This document shows positions 21,430-30,949 of a DNA stretch of 64,000 bases, piece by piece (position 1 is the first letter of the stretch; the number at the start of each line of letters is the position of its first letter). The DNA is from Brachionus manjavacas (lineage: Eukaryota > Rotifera > Eurotatoria > Ploima > Brachionidae): the NCBI GenBank assembly GCA_019054805.1, contig JAHQIY010000003.1, positions 3,348,001-3,412,000 on the forward strand. The letters are read 5' to 3'. Position numbers and translations under genes: made by a program. The notes under the pieces are model-generated. The model made no database searches and was not told the DNA's origin. It saw only the letters and a list, made by a program, of their open reading frames with translations.

Positions 21430-23130
21430 AAAAATGCTATAAGGTTTTAACAATGCCTATGTAAGAAGCAAAATGAGAGTAAAGAAAGAAATAAGAGTGT
21501 TAAGAACAAAAGAGGGTGAAGGAATGAGTGACAAAAAACTGATAGCTGAGCTACTAAATGATCAGTTTCATTCAGTCTTTAATAAAGAAACCAATGATAA
21601 TATTCCTTTTTTTTCTTTACGTAGTTCCTCTACTTTCGATATTGAGAATGTAATGCAGGAGCTAAACGAAAATCTGATTGAGCGGAGACTAGAAAAATTA
21701 AATGGCAACAAATCGATGGGCAAAGACCAAGTACATCCACTGATACAGAAAAACTGCGCAAAAAAGATGTACAAAAATCATTAGAGACAGGAAAAATCCC
21801 AAAAGAGTGGAAAAGAGCAAATAAAAAAGGAAGTAAATTAGAGCCAGTAAATTATTGATCCGTATCACTTACGTCAGTCGCTTGTAAAGTTCTGGAAGGT
21901 ATTGTCAGGGAACGACTAATGTTTTACCTTCAATAGAGAATAATCATGTAATTGGAAGTCAACATGGATTTGTTCCAAAGAAAGGGTGTGTAACGAACCT
22001 ACTACGTGGTTATGGGCTTGGAGAAAAATTAGTAAGGTGGCTCGAAGACTTTTTGAGTATGAGAACTCAGCGAGTTGTACTTGTTGATGGAGTTTGTAGA
22101 TGGTCAGAGGTACTGAGTGGTGTTCCGCAAGGCTCTGTACTTGGACCCCTGCTATTTGTTCTGTACATAAATGACCTACCTGACTGCGTTTCAAATAGAA
22201 TGGAGTTGTATGCAGATGACTCAAAAATACTCGGTATAGTTAATAATGTTTATGAGAGAGCAATGTTACAGAAAGATTTGGATGCAGTATGTCTATGGAT
22301 AGAGGTTTGGGACTGTGCGCTAACAAATGTAAAGTAATTCATTTCGGCAGACTAAATGAAAGGCGTAAATATTCACAAAAAAGCAAAAGGAATGTTAAAG
22401 TAGCCACAACAGAGTGTGAAAGGGATCTTGGAGTGATGGTTTCATCAGATTTAAAACGGATCAGCCAAGTGAAAAGTGCTTGTGTGAAAGCGAGTAGGGT
22501 ACTTGGAATGCTAAAGCGAACGTTTACAAGTAGAGAGGAAAGACTTTGGGTAAGATTGTATATATCCATGATTAGACCCCACCTAGATTACGCAGTGCAG
22601 GTTTGGAATCAAAGTATTAAAATGGACGTGAATGCGTTGGAAAAGGTGGAAGAGAGGGCAACAAAAATACCTTTGTCTGTAAGAAACATGCCGTATGAAA
22701 TGAGGCTGACAAAATTAGGACTGACAAAGCTGAGTGAAAGAAGAGTGAGAGGGGACTTGATTGAAATGTACAAATTAGTGAATGGAATAGAAAAGGTAAG
22801 CTTGGTCAAGAATCTAGTGAATAAATCAGAAAACAAAGGACCAGCCGGGGCGTTAAGAGGAAATAGCATCAGAGTCCAGAGAGAAAGTTTCCCAGCTCAA
22901 ATTAGAAACGATTTTGCGGTAAATGCCAGACATGTATTTTCTCAAACAGAGTAGTTCCGCATTGGAATAAGTTGCCAGAAAATGTGGTGAAATCCAAGTC
23001 AAGTAATTTTAAATTGGCTTTAGATAAATTCAATGGAATCGGCTGCTACAGCTCTACACGGCCAATTGGCGGTGATGGGCTTAGACAATCTACATGTTAG
23101 GTGTCGCAGCAAGAACTACTACTACTACTA
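21430..23130 (+). mobile_element. L2/CR1-type LINE (family B), internally deleted, (ACT)n tail
   Basis: The frame at 21473-21784 is the pre-RT linker (GNKSMGKDQVHPLIQK). RT pieces follow (KIPKEWKRANKKGSK, VTNLL). Then there is a direct jump to GLGEKLVRWLEDFLSMRTQR, so the first catalytic YxDxxKAFD block is deleted near 22005. RT resumes with GVPQGSVLGPLLFVLYINDL and the second catalytic box YADDSK (22210-22225). After a frameshift near 22320 the thumb and C-terminal domain (RPHLDYAVQVWNQSIK) continue. A final frameshift precedes VVPHWNKLPENVVKSKSSNF. The 3' end GTGTCGCAGCAAGAACTACT runs into ACT triplets (23112-23130). This family is unlike LINE A and is much richer in G+C than the surroundings. 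Dead copy. Confidence 0.85.
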
Positions 23131-23716
23131 TTATAAGAAAATTGTCAAAAAACTATTTGGTTAAAGAAGTTTGCGAGTGCAAATATTTCAGGAAGGATTA
23201 AACGTATGGCCATTTATTGGCACTTAGTAGTTTATTAGCGTAAGATAATTTTATCAATAAACCCAAAAAAAAAAGAGTAAAAAAAGAAGGCATTATATCG
23301 AGATAATTTTTAAAACTATATATTTTTTTTTGTTTAAAATCAATTTTTCTAAAAATTTAAAAAAATAAAAGATTTAATACCAAGCAAAAATTGATTACTT
23401 TATTTAGATATTAAAAGGTTTTCTGTGTAAAAAATTTGTTATTTTTTAAACTAATTCAAACTGATTAAGGATTTTGGTTCAATGAAAAAAAAAAAATTTG
23501 TTCATACTTTATTTACTTTTTTTAAAATTTAACATTGCTTAGTATTCTTTAAGAAAAATTTAAATTCTTGCTAATGCTTGTCGAATATCATCTCTTATTT
23601 ATGTGATTCTCAATCTCAATGATGTTTTGTTAGTATTATTTTATAAACAATATAAACGTATTATTTTTATTTTTCACTAAATTTTTAATGAATTAAAATT
23701 TTAAAACGAATCTATT
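23131..23716. other. Intergenic spacer
   Basis: A+T-rich, nothing recognisable. It contains the presumed 3' UTR of the minus-strand receptor gene; AATAAA-type hexamers on the minus strand occur near 23665. Confidence 0.4.
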
Positions 23717-25471
23717 TCAATACTTGGTAAGAGCAGAATTTCTTGATGATTTCTTCAAATCATTAGCATCAGATTTTGTGTTTGATTTTACTCTTGATTT
23801 TAGATTCGGTACAAAAGATATCATTATAAAAACACCTTGAAGTGAATTGAAAACTATGTACACATACCAGATAAAGGAATACTTATCATTTACCAAAGAA
23901 CTCAAAATTCCTAAAATCCACGTTATTCCAGTAATAAGAAATAATTTCAAAAAAAGAATTATCCTATTTCTATTCTTTCGCTTCACTTCCGAATCTAATT
24001 TTAAGGATTCATTTGAATTGTCAATTTTGACTATGAGCCCAATGCCTACAATGACCAGGATGAAATTAATGGCCAATATTATAGCTATTGGCACAATGAA
24101 AAAAAATAACAAATCAAGACTAGAAGATATGAAACAGTTGTTTTGGCCATAGGATATTCTTTTGTTATTTTTGACCAGCATGATAATGATCAAAACTAAA
24201 GGACTGACCCATCCGTACACAAGATATTTGATGAACAACTTTGAGCTTTTGTAAATATGCATCAGCATTGTGGACTGCGCAAACATTTGGTACAAGTCAA
24301 AAGCCATAATGTTCGACCAGAGAAAAAAAGCCAAATAAAAATAGTGAATGAATAGACCACTTAGATAGCATGGCAAAATTAATTCTATATTTTTTAATAG
24401 TTCTTTTGACGAGTTGAAAATTTGAATAGGCTTTTCAACATTTTCATTTTTAGACCAAAACATCGAAGCTAGGAAAAATATTTGAGAAAAAAGCAACGAA
24501 AATGTCAGATTGATGACTATTTTTCCGGGTATGTTGGTAAAAAGATTTCTAGTTTTATAAAAAAATAATAAAACAAGCAAACATATTATGGATGTTGATT
24601 GACCGACTATTGTCATATATTTTTTCATTTTGTCTATTTTTTTCTCGATTTTTTTGTCTAATTTAATAGATATGTTATTGCTAGAAATAATTTCAGCATT
24701 ATCTTCCAATTTTGCAGACAAACTATACTCTTTTCCTAGATTAGTTAAATCGAATAAGATCTGCAAACTAAAGCCAGCGTGCAAAGATGGTATGCCTTGC
24801 TCTGTAATCAGGCAGTACAAGTCATCTTCCATTTGATTGCATTTTGCACAATATTCATTTTTGTAAATTTTGCCGCTGTTTCCAAATCTGTATGCGGTAA
24901 AACTTGAGCACAAATTTGCCAGTTCATTGTCAGTATTTGGTGGACATGTTTCAATTGACTTGAAGCACGATCTCGGCTTAGGTTCAATGTCTGGTGGTAT
25001 AATCAAAAAGGCTGATTTTAAGGAAATATTTAGAGAAAATCTGTCGGGAATAACTTTAAAAAAAACGATTTTGTTTGTTTCTAAATTTTCTATATTACAT
25101 AAAGCGCAGAATATGTTTTTGTAGAAATAATTTGTTTGATTTGAATAAACCGGAGTAATGTGCCACAAATCAGTTTGTTCTTGTTCGCACCCAGACTTAA
25201 TACTAGGCTTGATTGAATTTCTACATTTTGCCATCAGAAAAGTGCCAAAAAATTCATTCACATAGATGCATTCATATTGATCTGGCTGATAATAGTTACT
25301 TGTGTTTTTATATGTGGTATCTTGGCAGCAATCAGAAAATTTGTCACAATCAGTGCAAAAACAGCACGGCTTTAATTCAGAACTTTGATTAAAGCATTTG
25401 TCATTACAAAAAAATGTAAACACAAAATTAAATTGAATTAGAACCAGAAGAAACAGGATTTTTTTAGACAT
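23717..25471 (-). CDS. Family-B-like (adhesion/Methuselah-type) seven-transmembrane receptor
   Basis: 584 aa in one uninterrupted exon. It begins with a signal peptide (MSKKILFLLVLIQFNFVFTF). The ~265-residue ectodomain has about 20 cysteines. Its start (CCFCTDCDKFSDCCQD) matches the somatomedin-B pattern C-x-C-x-x-C-x(4)-D-C-C-x-D, and several further Cys pairs (CALCNIEN, CAKCNQ) follow. Seven hydrophobic helices lie between about residues 290 and 550. The sixth contains FLKLFLITGITWILGILSSL, close to the family-B 'GxxWxxG' helix-6 signature, and the seventh has FNSLQGVFIMISF, the 'NxxQGxxIF' signature of adhesion/secretin receptors. I see no GPS autoproteolysis motif (no HL/T-S). The short C-tail is Ser/Lys-rich. 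Probably a plasma-membrane receptor; the ligand is unknown. Confidence 0.85.
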   Translation of the reverse strand: MSKKILFLLVLIQFNFVFTFFCNDKCFNQSSELKPCCFCTDCDKFSDCCQDTTYKNTSNYYQPDQYECIYVNEFFGTFLMAKCRNSIKPSIKSGCEQEQTDLWHITPVYSNQTNYFYKNIFCALCNIENLETNKIVFFKVIPDRFSLNISLKSAFLIIPPDIEPKPRSCFKSIETCPPNTDNELANLCSSFTAYRFGNSGKIYKNEYCAKCNQMEDDLYCLITEQGIPSLHAGFSLQILFDLTNLGKEYSLSAKLEDNAEIISSNNISIKLDKKIEKKIDKMKKYMTIVGQSTSIICLLVLLFFYKTRNLFTNIPGKIVINLTFSLLFSQIFFLASMFWSKNENVEKPIQIFNSSKELLKNIELILPCYLSGLFIHYFYLAFFLWSNIMAFDLYQMFAQSTMLMHIYKSSKLFIKYLVYGWVSPLVLIIIMLVKNNKRISYGQNNCFISSSLDLLFFFIVPIAIILAINFILVIVGIGLIVKIDNSNESLKLDSEVKRKNRNRIILFLKLFLITGITWILGILSSLVNDKYSFIWYVYIVFNSLQGVFIMISFVPNLKSRVKSNTKSDANDLKKSSRNSALTKY

Positions 25472-27680
25472 CTTTATTTTTTTTTAAGGAAAAAAAATGA
25501 AATAGAAATTTTGAATGAAAAATTTGCTTAAAAGCTTTAAAATGCTTGCTTAGTAAAATGAGATAACAATTGGAAAAAATTGAAAAGGCGTTAAAATATT
25601 TTTATTGATTTCTCAAATGTAAAATTTTGAATTAAATGAATTGAAATTATTTTTATTCTTTTTTTATTTATTTAAAAGGCTGATAACATGACGTTTTTAG
25701 TTAAAATACACCAAACAACAAAAAGACCGCATTCTTTAATAATTTGTGTAGGGATGACGCTTTGCAAAACGCAATTAAAAAAATTTTCTACAAAAAAAAT
25801 TTTTGTATTAAATCTTTTCTATTTTATTTAAAGGCTTTATAGAAAAAAATGAAATTAAAAAAATTTTTTTTTGACTCTTAAATTTCAAATCATTATTAAA
25901 TTTCAGATGATTTTTATTCATTTTGGTATTCTAATCGTATGAACTTTTTTTATTTTTTATAAAATTTTATTGATAAGTACAATGAGAATAAAAACCTACA
26001 TTTATTTTTGAAGTATAGTTTTATTTTTCTATTTGTTTATTTATCTGTGACGAACTAAATTTTCTTCAGGTTAAATAAAAAGAAAAATTAAGTAAAGTAA
26101 AAATATAATCACTATGCTCACCATTAACAGGCATTGTGGATTTTCATACAAAAATTCCAATACAAAAATTAAATTCTTAATAAAAATATGAATTTGTACT
26201 ACATATTTTTCTGTAAGCTTTAAAAGGTGAAACAAACAATGTTGCATTTAAGAGTCCAGTTTAAAGAAAAAATTTAAAGAAATATTTTACAATAATTAAT
26301 TATTTTTAATCAAATTGTATGTTAATTTTAAAATTAAAAATTAGAAATCTTATTCAAAATTGTTTCAGAAGCGATGATAGAATTTTAGATCATTTAAATA
26401 AAATAGTTTTACAAATTACAAAAAAAATTCTAATTAAAATAGATCATAGAGACAAAAATAAATAATTTACAAAATATTTTGTTGAATTTATTGAAGCATA
26501 TTTTGTTTCATGTTGTTTCGTCACAGAGTTTCAAAAGCTCAATTTTGTTAATTTAAATTAATGAAAAAGAATTTAATTTTTGTAATTTTATTTACTCTAA
26601 AAGATCTTGCTTTAAGAAATTATATGATCCTATATATTTGATAACGCAGCAGGTTGACAGCTATTAATTTAAAAATTCAGCTTAAATAATCTAATTATTT
26701 AAATCACCATAACATACTTTGTCAAAAGCTTTAGATATCGAAAAATAAATAGCAAATTTTTTATTTCTTTTAAAAGATTCAACAATTTTTTGAAATAAGA
26801 AAAAAATCAGTACGCCTGTGCCTTCTTAACACTCAAAAACCGATTTTTTTATACGTTAAGTACTAAGAGGGTTCGAAAAACCCCTTTTAAAAATATGCTT
26901 TTTTGATAACATTACAACAACTGTACAATTAGGATCCTATTGCTCTAAAAGCTAAGACTGGTCGAAAAGCTAATGCAAAAAATGTTTTGTTAAACAATAA
27001 AATATTTAGACATTTTTTTATTAATTTGGACTTAAACTAATTATTTTATTTTATTTATCTATGATAAATAATCTTAGACAGAAATTAATTATTTTCGACA
27101 TTTTTCATCGACAGGTAAAATTTTCTTTTCCTCTAAATCATTATCAAAGTTTTAACTTTTCTTATAATCATTATAAATATCATCAGAGACTTCTTGCTTG
27201 GTATAATCCGCATCGAGACTTGGTTCAAAAAGTTATTATTTATTATAGGAAATATTGAAATAAGTAGAGTTTGGAATTAAAAGCATATTAGCCATTTCTT
27301 TGATTCATTTATCAAAATAAAAGACAATATTTTTGGATGGTCAAAAAATCCCTCTTCTGGTTTAAATTATACTTTTTTCAGGCATTTAAATAAAAATATT
27401 TTGTAATCAAAATTTATCAACATTTTTTTGATTTTAAAAGGAAAAAAAATCGTCAAAAAAAATTAAACTAATTGAACAATAAGCAAAATGAGCACCAAAA
27501 ATCAATTAGTAAGACTGCGGGAACTATTGGGAGGCAATCTAGTCGTGAAACATTGGACCGACAAATCGATTCTAACATCTAAAAATAGGAACAACAATAA
27601 CAACAGTTATCATTTTTTCCCCCAAAATAATAAAGTACAATAAAACTAACTACCGAAAAATTTTAGTGAAAATACTAGAT
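25472..27680. other. Intergenic spacer with LINE A scraps
   Basis: A+T-rich. It holds a decayed LINE A 3' signature on the minus strand (26046-26076, TTCAGG...) and an RT fragment (26700-26830). On the minus strand 27055-27230 gives a hydrophilic frame (DADYTKQEVSDDIYNDYKKS) that I cannot assign. No confident gene. Confidence 0.45.
26700..26830 (-). pseudogene. LINE A RT fragment
   Basis: The reverse complement reads like the block around SKAFDKV preceded by KIVESFKRNKK, matching the region 'QKILESFNRKKK...ISKAFDRVW' of the copies at 17.1 and 61.7 kb. Short and decayed; orientation agrees with the 3' signature scrap at 26.05 kb. Confidence 0.55.
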
Positions 27681-27681
27681 C

Positions 27682-28210
27682 TTGAATTGTCCGGACGTCT
27701 GTGTTTTAGTGAGACTTTATATACAGAACAAAACCACTCAGCGAATTGATGGTTATAAAATTTTTGTCAGAAATAAGAATCAAAAAGCTTATGAAGATGC
27801 CTGTGTTTATATTAAGAGTGATATCAGAACTTGTGAATGTAGAGATAGTGATTTCATCAGCGAATCAATTGAAAAAATTTGGTGTTAACAATTTTTGATA
27901 ATGATAAGGTACTAATTGGCTGCATACATAAAATACCTCACTTCAGGAAGATTTTACCAATCTTTGAATCAATTAAACAAAAAGACGCCTTCTAGATTTA
28001 AAACTAATGAGTGGAATAATGATCTGCAGTAATTTTAACCTCCAAAATGTTAGTTGGGATGAAGATTGTATACCTTTTACCAAAATTAAGGATCTAACTT
28101 CAGCAGAGATGAAGATGATAGAAACGCTAAAGGATGTTTTCTTTGCTCAAAATGTCATTTTCAAATCTTAAATAAAGGAAAACATTTCAAAAATACTCTA
28201 GATTTAAAAA
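27682..28210 (+). pseudogene. LINE endonuclease fragment (family C)
   Basis: The frame contains RIDGYKIFVRNKNQKAYEDA then CVYIKSDIRTCE (the 'GGxCIYV' block of LINE endonucleases). After a frameshift it reads SNFNLQNVSWDEDC (the GDFNxPxIxW motif) and DVFFAQNVIF. This is the middle of an apurinic-type endonuclease domain of a CR1/L2-like element. Stops and frameshifts make it dead. It lies just upstream of an ORF1-bearing fragment of similar type but is probably a separate copy. Confidence 0.65.
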
Positions 28211-28329
28211 AAAAATAGTTTTAATAAGAAAAAAAAAACACACCAAAATATAAGCACACTTAAGCCAAAGACCAGGAAAAGAAAAGCATAAGTAAGCCAA
28301 AATAAAATAAAAAGCACGCATTTTTTGTC

Positions 28330-29910
28330 AAATGGACTCAAATTTTTTGCTTGAAAAAAACTGAACAACGTTTGGACATGGTACCGTATCTGGGCATTCA
28401 AAAACTTTGCATGAATGGTGCGGTAATATTTCCAAATTTGTCCTGGAGCTTTCAAATCATGTGAAACATCTAGAGGAAAGAGAATTGGAGAAATACATTG
28501 AAATAAACAAACTGAAATCTAAATTGGCAGCAGCAAATAAGCAGCAATTTCATCCAACATCAGTAGTCAGTGGGTTCGAGTGGTAAAATAAAAATGCAAA
28601 AAAAACCAGCCGACCAGATAGCTGTAGCAAATGCAACCATTAGCGAAATGAATGAAAGAATCAAGAGAAGAAAAAATGTGATCATTTATGGTGTGCTAGA
28701 ATCAAAGAAAGAGATTCTAACAGACAGGAGGGCAGAAGATAAAGAAAAAATCAAACAAATTCTGACCACTTTAGGAAAAAGTGATTTCAAACCAGCGAAT
28801 TCGAGACGTTTGGGATCTAAAGACCATAGTAAACCAGGCCCAATTCTAGTAGAACTCAAAGAAGAAGCAAACAGAAATCCACTACTCCTAGCAGCCAAAA
28901 ACGTGCGAGATTCAAATACTTTCAAATCTTTTTATATTAGTCCAGATTTGACTGAAACCGAAAGAGCTTTAGACTATGAATCGAGAAAACAAAGAAACGA
29001 AACAAATAATGGTCTTTCACAAGACTCGCCTTTTCGATATGGCATCCGTGGGAATCAGATCACCAAATTCAAGAAGCAATAATCGTTTATCAAAAGCGTC
29101 ATCACCTGTGGATAATCTCGAATCTTTAAAATTAATGCATTTAAGTGTTACTTTCTTGGACAGTAGTTAACTTTTACTGTGAAAAGTATTTAGTTGGCTG
29201 TCTTTAGAGGCCAAACGATTTTGTTGATATGAACGATTTTGATTTAGTCTTCAAACAAGCTAAAGACTATGTGGATGAAAGAGGTTTTAAGGATATTCTA
29301 ATAATGGGTGACTTTAACTTTCCACCAATCATCTGGTCAAATGGCTGTTTTTCAGAAATCTTAAACGAAAATGGCATCGAACATAAATTCAGCGAGACGC
29401 TAAGCGACACTTTTCTATATCAGCATGTAAATGTTCCAAAATTGCAAATGTCAGACAAAAAAGCTGACGACACTTTGGATTTGATTTTGACGACTTAGTC
29501 GGGCAGTGTGTATGTAATCGATACAAAATTTGTGCTTGGTAACATTAATAAAGGACATCTGGTTATCTTTTTCAATTTTGTACTCAAAAACAAGGTTAGT
29601 AAGGAATCATATATTATTGAAAAATTTCTTTATAGTAAAGCTGACTTTGAAAAAATTTCTGATTTTTTATCAAATATTGATTGGGTGCACTTATTTGAGA
29701 ATTTAAATATTCAGGAAATGTACAATGAGTTTATTTTATATGTCAGCGAAGCTGGTAATCTATTCATTCCAGTGACGGATGGCTCTAAAAAGAAAATTAT
29801 ATCAAAACCTTGGATAAAAACGATCTCAAAATCATGTCAATTAGGATTAAAAAATCTTAGAAAAAGGAACTGTTCATGTAACTGGATGGATATCAATCTT
29901 GAATAAAATT
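28330..29910 (+). mobile_element. LINE family C: ORF1 protein plus C-terminal half of endonuclease
   Basis: 28330-28570 (frame-shifted) encodes a coiled-coil-like piece (HVKHLEERELEKYIEINKLK). 28570-29082 gives 170 aa of the RNA-binding core typical of LINE ORF1 proteins (RRKNVIIYGVLESKKE, then PANSRRLGSKDHSKPGPILV, ISPDLTETERALDYE, SPFRYGIRGNQI). ORF2 then starts in the middle of the endonuclease: KDILIMGDFNFPPIIW at about 29290 and LDLILT at 29478. A linker-like frame runs to 29906. The first half of the endonuclease and all of RT are missing. Confidence 0.75.
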
Positions 29911-30875
29911 AATAAATAAAAGACTTTAAATTAAATTTACTAAAATTGAAAAATTTAGAGAAAAAATTAATTTTTTTTTTTTTTTGAAAGATGTAGATTT
30001 TTTTTTTAAATTAAATGTTGATGTCGAACACTTAATGCTAAATTTTTCTTTTTTTGATATTTAAAAACAAAATTAAAAAAAAAATTTAAGTCAAGTCACT
30101 GACTTGACTTTTAAAAGACTTTAAAATTACTTTTTTTTTGACTTTTGCCCAAGTCTGGATATTTCCTTTAGAGTACAAGCACCATGCACTCAAATATAAA
30201 GACTTTGAGAGGTAGTGGTCAAAAAAATTCTTTTTTTCATAATTTTTTAAAACACTTTTTTTTTAAAACAACTCATCCTTATCTATTTATTGAAGATACA
30301 AAAAAGTTGAATTTACGAAGAATGTAATACACCGTTAATATAGTGTTAAATTGCTTTAAAAAAATGTTTGTTAAAATCTAAAGTTATCAGGCACATATCA
30401 GTTACATTGAGAACAGTAAAATTTCTGTTTATTATCAAAGTAGTTCACCTGTTAAATTAGCTACTAAACAAATGGTGTCTAATTTTAGAATCTAGTTCGA
30501 TGATGTGTGAGCATTTTGAGAAATTAAATGGTTTTATTGCTCTATCACCATAAAGAAATGAGCGGACAATCTTTTACCAAGCGATTTAACAGTCAATCAG
30601 CATAGATTTTTGGATAATGTATCAAAATGATTTACATCAATGATAGAAAAATTTATTTCAATCTCACAGTTAATAATTATTGTTTTAAAAAAGATAAGTA
30701 AGGTCTTAAAAATAAACCATTTGTTCAAGTTTTAAGTTTTGGAATGGAATTTCTAAAAAGAAAAGCTATTTCCAGCCAAAAATTTGAAAATTGGTGTCGC
30801 CACTAGCAAAATATTTCCAACCAAAAATAAATAAAAATAACAAAATCTCTAAAAAAAATGTAAATTTAAATACAA
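29911..30875. other. Intergenic spacer upstream of the tandem-exon gene
   Basis: A+T-rich with long T and A runs. A small inverted pair (AAGTCA...TGACTT) lies at 30088-30112. No gene or transposon recognised. Confidence 0.4.
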
Positions 30876-30884
30876 TATAAAAAG
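30876..30884 (+). promoter_or_regulatory. TATA box of the tandem-exon secreted-protein gene
   Basis: TATAAAAAG lies 66 bp before the ATG at 30950. A start site 25-30 bp downstream would give a ~45-bp 5' UTR. A canonical TATA box suggests a strongly or cell-type-specifically expressed gene. Confidence 0.6.
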
Positions 30885-30949
30885 GGAATTGCTTTCATTC
30901 ATTTCTTATCAAACTAGTTTCCAAATAATTTAATTTAACAAAATCAACC

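Noticed and set aside
27061-27258. 65-codon plus-strand frame
   Set aside because: No coding character or homology. The opposite strand looks slightly more protein-like but is also unsupported.
28204-28455. Minus-strand 83-codon hydrophobic frame
   Set aside because: It is the antisense of the LINE ORF1 coiled-coil region and a T-rich run.
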